Source: Phoebastria nigripes (Eukaryota; Chordata; Aves; Procellariiformes; Diomedeidae). Taken from it: a DNA stretch of 64,000 bases. The position numbers and the translations under genes were made by a program. How positions within the stretch are numbered: position 1 is the first letter of the stretch; each line of letters opens with the position of its first letter. The notes beneath the pieces are model-generated. The model saw only the letters and a program-made list of their open reading frames with translations. It ran no database searches and was not told where the DNA came from. This document shows, one piece after another, positions 52,349 to 63,711 of this stretch. Location: assembly GCA_035582835.1 (NCBI GenBank), contig JAYKAV010002761.1, positions 612,674-676,673 of the forward strand. Direction: 5' to 3'.

Positions 52349-53489
52349 TTCATCTTGGTCCTACTGGATCAATTTTTATTTAGCGATATTCTCTAAACAC
52401 TTTTGCAAGCTGATTTCTTATTTCAAGTTTGCTTCTTCAACATACTTCTTTTCACTTTACTGATTTACTTCCTCATGGAAATTTTGAGCCTCAAGTTTCA
52501 ACCGGTGTGTTCAGTCAAAAAGGAGCTTACCAATGATTGGTTGTACAAATAATTTAACACAAAACTAAATACACAGATACTAATAGCAGAGATGACAACC
52601 TTTGGATGCTTACATCAATCTACACTGCTCATGAACTACCAGTGGCACCAAAAATATTTTCATTCACTTCAATGCTTCAAACTTGTATTTCTGAACGGAA
52701 TATTCTCTTGGTGCTGTATCAGGGTGTTGTACAACCAATAATTATATGCAAAATACTTGGGCACAAAGCTGTAGCACTTTTCTTAGTACAGACAGCTTTA
52801 TTGGTTTCCCTTGNGTTGCATTTGGATTTCAGTAATAGATTTATTCTTAATAATTCTAAGACAGGAATTCTTACTTTGCATAAATTCAGTATTTTCTTGC
52901 TGTTGAAGGTTTTGTTGTATTTACAACATGGCTGTCCCTGTCATATTCAGACTTCTTGTTGTTTGTTTCTTTGCTGATTGACTATTATAAAGAGAAGCCC
53001 ATCCCTTACGACAATTTTTCATTAATTTCATGGGATTTTTTTGGCTCAGACTACAGGATGTTATCCTAGTATACTAGGAGAGGATGGTCAGCTTTCCAGC
53101 CTCTGAGCTGTAACTTGAATCTGGCATCCACAGGCCATGCACGACAGCGCTGGGCTGGCCAAGGCCCTGGCCTGACTCTCAAGCTGGCCCAGCTGCAGCA
53201 GGGGTGGGCCGGCCACCTCCGGAGGCCCCTTCCCCTCATGTTTTGTGATCTCCTGCACACCCCACCATCTTCAGTGGCCCTGCTTCCTCGCACCACTGGA
53301 GAAATGGGTCACGCAGGGGTCCCTCTGCCATCACAGCCCTACAGTGGGTGTTGTAAACCAGGATGGGCAGTGGGGGAACCGGAATGGCACCGGACTTGCA
53401 CGAGCTGAGTCCTGCCCTAGTTACCAAGCAGGCCATGCCACCTGAAGACCCCTGTGACCTGAACAGCAAAACCACTCATGACTGAAGTG

Positions 53490-54600
53490 CTTTGTCTTGG
53501 GAGGTCTTGCTGTTACTCTAGATAGGGGCTGTGAGGTTGGTGGGGCGAGCCCCTGGGGCACTCGCTGCTCGAGATCTGGGTCGAGGCCGGGTCTCAGGGA
53601 GGCTGCCACCGCGTCTGTGAGTGGAGGTATGCGTGGGCAGCCCCTTCCCCGATGCCAGCCCACGGCAGGTGGGCTGAGGGGGCCGTGGGCCGGGCGGCTC
53701 TCCCAGCACGCCGGCCGGGCAGGGTTTCGGGGCCCAGCGGGCCGAAGCTGCCCCGGCCCCTTCCAGCCAGGCCCAGCGGGGCCGCGCCCGCAGCGGGAAG
53801 AAGACTTCCCGGGTGCGCAGCCGCCGGCCGCCCTCCCCAGTCACGGCCGGCTAATCCCCCGCCGCCCGGAGGAGGCGCTCCCCGCGCCGCACGGCGGGCA
53901 GGGGCAGGCGGCAGCGGCCCTCCGGCGTCCCGCAGCGCGCTAGGACCCGGCGGGCCCCGGCCGCGGCCTCCCCGGGCGCCCGCTGCCGGCATACGCGGGC
54001 CGGGAGGGGAGCCCGGCGGAGGCCTGCCCCGGGACCCCTTTCCTTCCCCGCGGCGGGATGCGCTCGGAGGCGGCGCCGCAGCCGAGCGGCCTGGAGAGGT
54101 TCGTCAGCGCCGGCAAGGGCCGGGGGCTGCGGGCGCGGCGGCGCTACGCTGTGGGGGAGCTGCTCTTCAGCTGCCCGGCCTACACCGCCGTGCTGACCGT
54201 CAGCGAGCGCGGCAGCCACTGCGACGGCTGCTTCGCCAGGTAGGGCCGGGGGAGGCCTGGGGCGGGCCCGCGGGGCGGTGGCGGCTCGGCGGGCGGCGGC
54301 GGGGCCGGCCCCGGGGCGGCTTCTCGCGGTTCGGGCGGCGGCGGCCCGCCCCAAGCCGGCGGCGGCTCGGCCCACCCGCGTCCCCCGGCCGTGGCCGTGT
54401 CAGTCAGCGGCGTGCAGGCCGCTGCTCCGCGAGCGGGCCCTCTCCCCGGCCCTGCGAGTGCTGACCACGGCAGCAGTGCCCCGCAGAGGGTTTGCTGGGG
54501 GGCTCCGGGGGCCTTTCTTTGCAAAACTTTCCTCCTCCTCGGCTCGTGGTTCTCTGGCAGCAGCGCTGTGACGAGACTTTTAGCTCAAAACTGGTTTTCC
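53490..54600. promoter_or_regulatory. SMYD2: CpG island and probable SMYD2 promoter
   Basis: The sequence changes sharply from AT-rich desert to very GC-rich DNA with dense CG dinucleotides from about 53490. It peaks at 53640-54480 and falls back to AT-rich by about 54600. The island covers the 5' flank, exon 1 and the start of intron 1 of SMYD2. GC-box-like GGGCGG and CCGCCC motifs are frequent and no TATA box is evident just upstream of the ATG. This fits a broad, TATA-less housekeeping-type promoter. Long open frames on both strands here are products of base composition. Whether the island also starts a divergent minus-strand RNA cannot be told from sequence. Confidence 0.85.
54058..54239 (+). 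CDS. SMYD2: SMYD2 coding exon 1 (N-terminal part of the SET domain)
   Basis: SMYD2 is a cytosolic and nuclear protein lysine methyltransferase, known in mammals to methylate histone H3 and non-histone targets such as p53 and HSP90. This exon encodes residues 1-60 plus two bases of codon 61. Visible landmarks are GLERF at 11-15, the GKGRG loop at 19-23 (S-adenosylmethionine contact in the family), LLFSCPAY at 35-42, and the first MYND zinc ligands Cys55 and Cys58. The ATG has a purine at -3 and lies in a CpG island; frames further upstream in the island are compositional. The exon ends gccag with donor gtaggg, so Arg61 is split across the intron. Human SMYD2 aligns with about three fewer residues before the GRG loop, and this N-terminus is unusually Ala/Pro/Arg-rich. 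SMYD3 is the nearest alternative, but LLFSCPAY and the following exon fit SMYD2 better. Confidence 0.93.
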
Positions 54601-57380
54601 TTGCTTAACGGTTCAGGAAAAAGAAAGAAAGAAAAAAGTTTTGCTCTACGCGTGCTCTGGCAGTTAACATAGACTCGTGCGTAACCTTGCTCTCACGGGA
54701 AGTTTCATCGATCCGTCTAGTTTTGTAGTAACGTAATATTCACTGACTTTAATGAAGTTTTGACAAGGGAGAAAGGGTCTGCAATTGCCCAATTCACGCT
54801 TTGCATTTCCATGGTGCAAACGGAATATATATGAATGGAATATATATATCTGTAATGAAATATACAGAAATATCTGTGTATTTCTGCTTCTCTGTCCGAA
54901 ACCTTAGTCTTCTGGCAAATTACTTTTACTAGGGCAAAGCACAGGCAGGATGAGAGGTTCGTTATCGTGTGGCTGTGAGCATTTCAACTCGGGTGCCGCG
55001 TGTGCTGACGGCAGGCCTGCTGCTGCGTGTTTTGTGGCTCCCGGCTCTGGCAGGCTGTGTGGTGCTCGAGTTTTCTGGGGGCTCAGCAGCTGCCCTCCTC
55101 GCCTGTGTGGAGGGGCAGTTTGACCTGCTGCGGGTATTCCAGTCGTTGCCGTAAACCTCTCAATGTCAGCTGCTGCAGCAAAAAAAAAAATGCAGTTTAG
55201 GGTTATCGTTAGAAAATTAGGTATGGACGTGATGATGTGGAATGTCACACCACACCGCGTTTTTAAAAGGTATAGTACTTTTTTGACTTCTGACAGTTTA
55301 CTGAAGAATCACAGTGCTTACCTGGTTATAACTCGGAGCAAATGTTAGTGTTTGCCTCAGTAAAGGAAAACAACTGTTGTACTTTTGCTATTTTTATCAA
55401 TACGTAAGTATTGCTTACATATGTAGACTGAGAGGCAGACTGAAGAATATAATTATTACTGAAGAATATAATTATTACAGTCTAGTAGGTCTTTTTATCT
55501 CTTGTCCTCTTAACTCGCTTATGCTTTTCATTTTCTTCTCTTTTCTCTTGACCTTGTCCTTTTTCTTTCCTCATCACGTTATCTACTTATATGACTTACT
55601 CACCCCTCTCTTTGCATATGAGCACCTAATATAGTTCCTAGTGAAGTCAGTGAAGCAAGTCCCATTAATCTGAAGAACTGTAGAACTGAGGTGATTTTCC
55701 TCTCCTTTTCCTAGCCCCAAAGTTTTAGGGTTTTTTTCTCTTGTGCCTAACCATTAATTCCCTTGTGCCAAAGAAACTAGCTGGTTTCGTTTATCACATC
55801 CAGAACATTTCTCTCTGTAAAAGGACCAAGGAATACTTGCCGTGCTCCATTGGTATGAAGTAATATTGTAGAGATAATAGTTATCTCATGGAATAGCTTT
55901 TAAAGATCATCTCCAGGAGCAGCATATTTAAATGCTGCTTGTTCTCCATGCAAGCTTCTCCCATGGAGCTCTGGAGGAGCGCAGTGATCAAGGAATATAC
56001 TGCAGTACCATAGCAGTTACAGTGGGGTAGTGTGAAACCTATTTCACACCAGGGTGATGAGGTTCCACTAAGAGGAAAGATATCTCAGTGATGTAACTTG
56101 ATCTGCCGGTGATCAGAAATGTGTTTTCTGTCTGCGCCCCGTTGCATTAGCGCCAAACTAGCACATACTAGATTCTGAACTGTGCTTGTTGAACTTCCAA
56201 AGGGTGTTAGGAGGAAGATTGTGGGCTCAGCACTAGTCTTGGGAAGAGAAACTTTGCTAAGTGGTCATAAAACCATTGTAGTAAAATGGGCAGAATGAGA
56301 CTAGAACGTTGTATTTGCATCTGATAGTATTTGTTACTTTAAATANGCAGCTGTGCTTGAGGTACATACTGTCAGCAAGCAGAGTCATGATGTTAGCCTG
56401 ACTCACTCACGTTGCACCTTCTACTTTGCAAGAACATCAGAGGATGTCAAGACTTGCCACGCTTTATGGACTCCAAATGCCAGTGACCTCTGAAGTGTTG
56501 TACACTATCATATTGTATGAGGACACTCACCCTTGTTTTACTCCCATGACCGTACCTCAGTTTAAGACAATTTTTTTGCGACTTATACTGGGGAGGGTGT
56601 GTAGACATTTTAAACTGTTCAATACTGTTGAGAGATCCCTATTGCTGTCACACCAAAATGTCACATGTTGGGTAATGCATGCTCTATTTTTGATGGGATC
56701 TGCTGCAACACATGCACCTTGAAGCAGAAAAGGACCTTCCTTTTGGCAGTTCCCTGTGTTGGGATATATACAAATATAGAAAAAGGAGAGTGCAAGCTTT
56801 AGGTCACCTTAGAATACACAGATATCAGAGCAGATGTTAGCGGGACAGTAAGAGGCTATGTGGTGACAGGAGATCAAACAGTGTATTTAATAGTGCAACA
56901 TGTCGTCTTGGTTTTGGGAGGCAGTTACTCACGAAACAACGGTCATGCTTTCTGTAACCAGACAGAGAAGCAATGGAACTGGCAGAACAGAAGCAAAGGG
57001 TTAATATTGGTGAGCAAGTATACAGAGCAATTGGGAAGTTTGGAAAACAAGGAAAAGTTAGCTATCAGTATGCATCATATAGCGGCAAAAAATGATGCTG
57101 TCTGTCAAACAGCATAGAATAACATGTTTCCAAACCCAGCAATTTANCAGGACGGCAGAGTGCTTTTGCATAATAACAGTTGTTAGGAAAAACTTGCTTT
57201 TGAAACTCTAAACAAATAAAATAGTGTCTGCTAAGATGGGGTTCAAGTTGTAGTTATAGTGTTCTGAAGAAAATACAGTTTTCATTGTGAAATGCAAAAT
57301 ATTGTGCAAAAAGTGATACAGGATACATTCGTATTTCATTCAGATTTATAGAATAGAATAACTCCTGTTTTCTTTTTAAG
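54240..57380 (+). other. SMYD2: SMYD2 intron 1
   Basis: U2-type intron with donor gtaggg and acceptor ttttaag. Its first ~350 bases are still CpG-island DNA; the rest is ordinary AT-rich sequence. It contains an imperfect AT repeat at about 54822-54875 and a perfect two-copy 19-bp tandem duplication at 55439-55476. No additional exon with conserved coding character was recognised. Confidence 0.85.
55439..55476 (+). repeat. Perfect 19-bp tandem duplication in SMYD2 intron 1
   Basis: actgaagaatataattatt is present twice in tandem without mismatch. Confidence 0.95.
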
Positions 57381-57444
57381 GAAAGAAGGATTGTCCAAGT
57401 GTGGAAGATGTAAACAGGCCTTTTACTGCAACGTGGAATGTCAG
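57381..57444 (+). CDS. SMYD2: SMYD2 coding exon 2 (MYND zinc finger core)
   Basis: This 64-nt exon follows a polypyrimidine tract and acceptor (ttttctttttaag) and ends at donor gtatgg. Joined to exon 1 it completes Arg61 and continues KEGLSKCGRCKQAFYCNVEC to Gln82, ending in phase 0. Cys68, Cys71, Cys77 and Cys81 are four of the eight MYND zinc ligands; with Cys55 and Cys58 from exon 1, six are present. The last His and Cys should lie in exon 3, which I could not find before 64000. The MYND finger in this family is a protein-interaction module inserted into the split SET domain. The peptide appears essentially identical to mammalian SMYD2, in contrast to the diverged exon 1. There are no frameshifts or stops. 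Confidence 0.95.
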
Positions 57445-59240
57445 GTATGGTAATGCAATTTGTGAGGATGCGGGGGGGAAGGAGGGCGGGGGTTGCTGAA
57501 CTCCATCTTTTGTTTGTGTGGCATTGATAGTCTCTAATTGTAGCTATGGTTAATAGTAGTCCAGGCAGTTTCAGCATCCCACAGATGCTGACCATGGAGT
57601 TGTGCATTGGACAATTACAGGATTTGGACATGGTCTGCATGAGTCTTTCAAGATCGGTAGCTCCAGGGCTCAGTACCACTGAGACTTTGATTAGAGCTGC
57701 CTGTCAGCCCACTAATTATGTCTGTATTACTTCTTTCTTTAAGCACAAACCAGATAATTTATAACACTAGCTTGCTAAACTGGTAAGAGAGTCTGTGTCT
57801 AACGGAAAAGTCAAATCACTAAATAGCTATCTTAAGGGTTTTTTTGTGTTNTTTTTTTTTTTTTAAGAATCTTTGCAAATATTTTGGGTGGCCACAGCTG
57901 ACAGTAGTCATAACCATTTGAAACCTATCATGCTTTCTCCCTAACTCACTCACCCTGGCAACTTTTATTCTTTTCGTATACTTTTTTTAAAAGCCCCTGA
58001 AAATAGAAGATAAGCATACACTAAAGTAGAGCAATATGAAGACATCCAAAACATTTGCGTGCAGTTTTAATTTCATTTTTACTTCAAACTAGAATAAGCA
58101 CCTTTCCAAAAAATAATTTTTGCCAGAACTAGTATCTAGCCTTTGTGGGTTGTCAACTCGATATGGAAGAATTATCCAGTTTACGTGTGAAAAACTCAAC
58201 TGGATTGCTAGCTAAAAAATGTAAGCTATGTAAGATCTGTGGTGCTGGGCACAGAATATGGAACAGTGCTTGTAAAGGATTTGAGTCACCAAAGCTATGT
58301 GTTAGCTATAAATAATCCAAACCTCCTGCATGGTAGTGTGCTGTTGAGCGCGTGGGTGGCATGCAGAGTATTCTCCATTGTCATAATCTGGACAGAGATG
58401 TTGCGGTTTGTGCTGTTCAGTTCCCAAGCACTTTGGAGATGGCTACTGCTTTTATTTCAAAGGTATATCTTATTCTCTCATTGAGCAAGTTGCAAAGCAA
58501 GCCTGGCCTTCCCTTAGTTTTCCTTCTGTTGCCTCCCCAGATTCCTGCTTTCCCACAGTGTCTTAGTGAATTGTGGGTGAATCAAATGGTCTTTTGGTTT
58601 TGAAGCACCAGAAGGACTTAAAATGCTTAAAAGAAGTAAGTTTTTTACAAAATTTGCAATAGTTCACAGAATATTGAAAGACTGACAGCCAGCAGTTGCT
58701 GGGAAGAAAGAGAACGCTTACTGTATAAGCATCCTTAAGGCTCTTGAGAGAAATCTGGATGAGTTTTAAAGACAGTGTAGAGAAAGCCCATGATTCATCC
58801 ATGAGAAATGCTTATTTGTAAGAAATGTTTCCATATGACNTTATTTCTTAGGAAGCTTTTAACTAGATGAGGGAAGGAAATACTTGAACAAAGCAATTTA
58901 TTGGCTGTTTAGTGCTTTTTATCTGAGATTGTGAGTTTCTTCTCTTACCATATAAAATTTACAATGGTTTATGAAGCAGGTAAGCAAGATTTACTGCAGT
59001 AGGAAAGCTCAGTGATTTGTGCCAAGAAAAATAGCAAGTAGATATCATGGTAGAAGTAGAAGAACTTATTTCTGCTGATCCATGGTCCTTTGCTTTTACC
59101 TCCAAGTCCCTTCTTCAGTCCCTCCCTCAGTGTCCTGACTTCTAGCCTTGACAAAGTTTATACTTTTATATTTAAGAACAAGGAGGTTTTTTTCTCTCTT
59201 TCCCCTGGGTAAAGTCTTGTACATGTATTGCTTTCTTAAT

Positions 59241-59271
59241 TTGGTTTTTTTAAATTTTTTTTTTTTTTTTA
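59241..59271 (-). repeat. Poly-T tract, possible minus-strand poly(A) tail
   Basis: Two T runs interrupted by AAA. It lies about 330 bp left of the protein-like minus-strand segment at 59602-59880, the position expected for the poly(A) tail of a minus-strand retrocopy. Simple low-complexity expansion is equally possible. Confidence 0.5.
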
Positions 59272-59601
59272 GTGGTCAGAATACTCTTTCTCTAGTGGGG
59301 CATATTCCAAGAATAAAAAACTGAACTGCTCAAACTGAGTGTCCTTAAGACTGCAGGAGATGATGCTCAGCAAAAGCCTGTCTGTCTGATAAGTTAATGA
59401 ATTAAAATCTTTTCTATCTGTTGGTGTGTAGTATGATGTTTTAGATATAAAGACATTTTTCAGTCGTCGTGATGTCTAGACAGTAGTATGACAAGCACAG
59501 GTACTAGCACTTCACTCTTACTGGTGATTTGCGTATGGCTTTTCACTCCCTAGTTGATACAACGTTATCCTCCGTGTTTTGGGCCCTTCTGAGTCAGTCT
59601 G

Positions 59602-59880
59602 ATGAAATTTATGAATGTTGCTGAGATTGAATTCTTTGACATTCTTTCAAAGTTACCTTCAAGCATAATATTCTCTAGAAACCGGTCTCCACTGACTGTA
59701 CGTGCTGCACAGACAATCTGCACTGCTTCTTCATCCCTGTCTTGTTCAAAGGCACTTTTCAGCAGTTCAGCAATTCTTTGTCAAAGCCAAAAAGGATGTC
59801 TGTGGCTTGATACTGAACTTGTAATGCTGGGATGTACAGTAAATGTGTCCCTTTTGCCTCCATGGATGTGAGACTTCTTC
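59602..59880 (-). pseudogene. Protein-like minus-strand remnant, possible processed pseudogene (unidentified)
   Basis: Read on the minus strand, this segment is open for about 90 codons except for one TGA. It gives protein-like text such as IAELLKSAFEQDRDEEAVQI followed by VCAARTVSGDRFLENIM. The stop sits where CGA to TGA decay would fit. A second minus frame over the same bases also reads plausibly (for example ATDILFGFDKELL), which could mean a frameshift. A run of T at 59241-59271 lies on the expected 3' side of a minus-strand retrocopy and could be its poly(A) tail, though I see no AATAAA signal before it. I do not recognise the parent gene, and chance openness is a real alternative. Confidence 0.3.
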
Positions 59881-60093
59881 ATGCAACACTGATAAAAGGG
59901 CAGGGCTGTACTTGAGAATTGTGATGGCATTGTTCATTTTATTTTTATTTTTTTAAGTTAATTTTCTCTGTAAAACCATGTTTTCTTTGCTCAGTTCAGC
60001 TAAAAATTACATGTACCCAGCAAGGACATGGTATGATTTCATATGTTGGTTAGTACCTTGTTACTCAATATAATTCAGTTTGACAACTGTTTA

Positions 60094-60160
60094 GAGAATC
60101 ATAGAATAGTTCGGGTTGGAAGGGACCTTTAAGGTCATCTAGTCCAACCCCCCTCCCGTG
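60094..60160 (-). mobile_element. CR1 LINE, 5'-truncated 3' end (avian type)
   Basis: The stretch begins with agaatcatagaat, the reverse complement of the ATTCTATG-type repeats at CR1 3' termini. It continues through gggttggaagggacc and tcatctagtccaaccccc, the typical tail of avian chicken-repeat-1 elements read on the opposite strand. The recognisable part is only about 65-70 bp. Beyond about 60160 the likeness to the usual consensus is lost, so the element is severely 5'-truncated, as is normal for CR1. It is inserted antisense in SMYD2 intron 2. This is the best single indication that the DNA is avian. Confidence 0.9.
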
Positions 60161-63100
60161 GAGTGCATCTCTTGCCGTATGGCCAGGTGTTTGATGCATT
60201 GACCAAGTCCTGCTTTGCAGTATAATTCCTTTGCCCTGGTTGCTGGGAAAGGTGGTGTCACACTGTAGTGTGAGGGACTGAACCCAGGGGAAGACAAAGT
60301 CTTGCAGTGATATAGTGGCTGATTTGCTTAGGGCTCTCTTTATACACACATGTATACACGCACGCTGGCCCTGGCACAGTTCCCTTAGTGCTAACATGTG
60401 TCTTTTGCCTGTTTTGGTCTATTATTTTGCTTTTAAGATAGATAACCTTAAGTTTGACCTACATTAAGCTGGATGTTTGCGTAGGTGTACATTCAGTCTC
60501 AGATGCGGAGCACGTGAGAGTGGAAGTTGTCTTCACTGCCTGTCCTTGCTGCCTTGAATGTTTTGTGGGTTGGCAGGATCTAGCCTGGGTTTGCTGCGTC
60601 TTTCTTTTCCCAGCCGCTAATCCAGTTTTCCTTTTAAAAGGGTTTGTGATTTCCAGCTGATTCATACCGTTCTGCTCTCCACTATTGCCTCCTCGAAGCA
60701 CAGGCCTGTTATTATAGTAGTGGCTTTCAGACCCCATCTGCAGCTGTTCGGGTCTTGACTTCTTAAATTATAATAATTTTAGTCAAACAGCAGGAGACCT
60801 GTGCTCATTTTTTCTCCTCAGAAATTAGCTGCTGAAACACTCTGAAGAGAAATGTTTTAAGAGGGTTACGTGGTTGCAATTGTGGAACTGGTGAACTTGA
60901 ACCAGCTACTGGAGCTCCTCTTTCTGTTATTACACATAGCCAGTATTTATCCCAGACAGAGTGGAGATCAGCTAGCCATAGTGCAGGAAGAGATGTTTTT
61001 GTCATGACTTTCCATATCTGAAATATATTTAGAACAAAATATTTACGGGTTTTTCTTAACATGTCATGTTAAAGAGTGCTGTAGTTGGTGTTTCTGGAGT
61101 AAGGGAAACATGTATTTTTAACCAGCTAGTAAGCCTCAAAATGCAGTTGTGGACCTGGAATTAGCATCAAGCAGATGTGTTTTAAATGNGACCTTGTAGA
61201 AATTACCTACTCCTCTTTGGTGAGCTGTAGAAAAAATATGAAATTCTTGCTGTAATGATTCTGCATAAGAGGAATCTGACACTGCAAGACCCTGCTTAAG
61301 ATTGCCTTGGGGAAGTGTCTGTCCCCCTGTCCAAAAACTTTCTCCATGTAATTTTCTTTGATAAATGTCTCCTGTGAACCTTTTGAACATTAACCCATGG
61401 AAGTCAAATACCCTCTATGGCCCAGCATTAGGTAAATGATGGTAGGGAAGGATGGCTGTGAAGACGTGTGAAACTCCTACCTTCACTGCTTGGTGAAGGA
61501 CTGCATCAGAGAACTTTACCGGATAATACCAGACATCAGAAGTTGCCTCACTGAAATTCGATTAAAGAGTTGGATGCCATTTGCGCATAATTGGGCCTTA
61601 AGCTTTTGAAGAAGCGGGCTTAACCGCTTACACTGGCTTGCCCAGCATTTCTGTCTGGTATTTGTGTGTGTTTCTTTTCAATCAAGTGAAATACAACAGA
61701 AATTTTACATCCTATTGAACAAGTCCATGTGAGGAAGGAGGTGCGAGGGCATTTGTTTGGACTTCAGTCTTATTTTTTTGAGTATTATGTTTTGATGTTT
61801 GGCTTTTTTTTTATGCTGAGCTACATGTCAGTGTTCTGGGAATTAATCCAGTAGTCCTGGACAGTGGAATCGTTTTGAGGAACTTGGTGGAGAAGATTGT
61901 TTCCATGCTTTGATGTGAAAAGCATAAGCTTTAAAGAACTTCCCTTCCAAAAATGTTGTCACTCACTCCTAAATGAAGGGAAAAATACTGCGGATGTAAT
62001 GCAAATAGGAAGAAAATATCATTAATGTAGCATTAGGGATTCAACTAGAACAATGCTACCTGTTATAATTCGAACTACTTAAGAGAAAAATGTGGAAAAG
62101 AATGCAAAATACAGTCCTGCTGTGATCGCAGGGAAAGCTGCTGTCCCAGTGTTTCCATCCAGGCATTACTCAGTCATCAGTACTCTCTCTTCTTGTGGCA
62201 TTTCAGGCTTTTATCTCATTTTGCACAATTCAGCCATATCTTGTCCCTTTAACCTCCCTGCTCGTTGATATAAGTCAGTATGATTCTGCCTGGGGAAAGA
62301 TTTTAATTGACAATGGGTAAAGAATAAAGGGAACAAATGGATTTTTAAAAACATTGCTTTGAGACAGGCACGTGATTTTGCGTTCTGATTTTTTGTTTTA
62401 TCAGGTAATCTCTCCTGTTTATTTAACCGGTGTGTATGGATGTGGGTCCTACAAAACTTCAGGTTCTGTGCCTACGCTTCTCGCACACCCAGCAATCATG
62501 CTGAAGCTGGTGGGTGTTGTGGGTGTGCAAGAAGGGGTGAGAGGTGAGGTCTCCCTCAGTCTCTCTTCTTAGCCTTTAGCCTGTGGATTCGTAAGCAAAG
62601 GCTATCGGGAATTTTCCAGAAAAAGGTCTTGGGGCATACATAGGAAACAGGCCTCTCGGGGGACGCATTTTGTAGTGTGACAGCTGTAGGAGAATTGAGA
62701 GGTAATTTCACATGACACGATTGCAGTGTAATATACTATTTTGGTTCTCCTGGTCTGTATTGCCACATCCTCTTAGAAAGTTTACACTGGAGCTTATTTC
62801 AAGCAGCCTGTATGTAGGTTTTTTTGGAAGTGCCATACTGAGATACCAAGGACAATGAAGTTGACATTGTGAGGGGTTGAATAGCCTTGCAGTGTTGCAC
62901 TGCTTCAAATCCTACATGAGGCTGGGGCAGGTGTTCATCTTTCTTTTCCTAATAAAATAAACTCCTAAAGCTGCCCATGCCCAGGGCAATTACAATGGCC
63001 ATTTTCAATGGAAGAATTTTTTGGTGTACTAACTCTGAAATTAGTGATCTCAGCTTTTCTTTTGATCTGCAAAACCTGTAAATAAGTGGACCAGCAAAGG

Positions 63101-63693
63101 CAGGAGACACTGGGGGTCCTGATTCAGCTGAATATTTGAGATGCCTTGGGTTGTCCTATGTGGCCTCCAGCTACAGCTCCCACAAGGCCTGCATCTCCCA
63201 GTAGACCTGTATCATATCTACTGGTCTTACGTAGATGTTTTAGATAGCCTAGGGTGTCTCAAATGGCTCTTGCCATCAGTGGTTAGGCAGCTGAGGGGAA
63301 ACCGCGTTTCTTCTGTTCCTGCCACTCAGTCACTCTGATGGGCTATACTGAATTTTTTTTTAAATTATTTTTAAATTTTTTTTTGAGTGGGCTAACACTG
63401 GGTCTGTGATACTGGGTGAATCACAGTAAGGGGAATTAAGAACTTTCTGGAGGCTCCAAAAAGTTTTTCAAGTTTTCACTTTCAATCAATTATAAATTTG
63501 TGGGATTTGTTGCGATTTCTTTCCTCTGCTACCATTTTCTACCAGTTTAAATCTGGTCTGAAAACTTGATGGTCCCTATACAGGCAGAACACTATAGGTC
63601 TGTTCTAACACACTGCTATAAATGTGTGTCTGGGATGAGATATAGAAATAAATGTGTTGCTTGAATATAGAAATAAGCGTATTTCCATGTTTG

Positions 63694-63711
63694 AATAAAT
63701 AAATAAATAAA
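63694..63711 (+). repeat. Short AATA microsatellite
   Basis: About four and a half copies of aata/aaat in SMYD2 intron 2, followed by an A-rich stretch. Confidence 0.8.

Larger units (their letters stand above)
46761..53489. other. Intergenic, SMYD2 upstream flank
   Basis: Contains three or four palindromic repeat remnants, a motif-dense AT-rich stretch at 49.7-49.87 kb, and two GC-raised patches (51510-52080 and 53100-53480) with modest CpG content. The second may be the shore of the SMYD2 CpG island. No gene recognised. Confidence 0.65.

Noticed and set aside
1..53480. Search for PROX1 exons, tRNA, rRNA, CRISPR or bacterial-type features.
   Set aside because: No frame resembles PROX1 homeo-Prospero or N-terminal sequence. 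No cloverleaf with a B box, no regular spacer-repeat array and no prokaryotic gene layout were seen.
53497..54571. Long overlapping open frames on both strands near SMYD2 exon 1 (up to 270 codons + and 174 codons -).
   Set aside because: They lie inside the CpG island, where stop codons are rare in every frame. The products are low-complexity Ala/Pro/Gly/Arg text with no domain. Only the frame starting at 54058 matches a known protein and ends at a splice donor.
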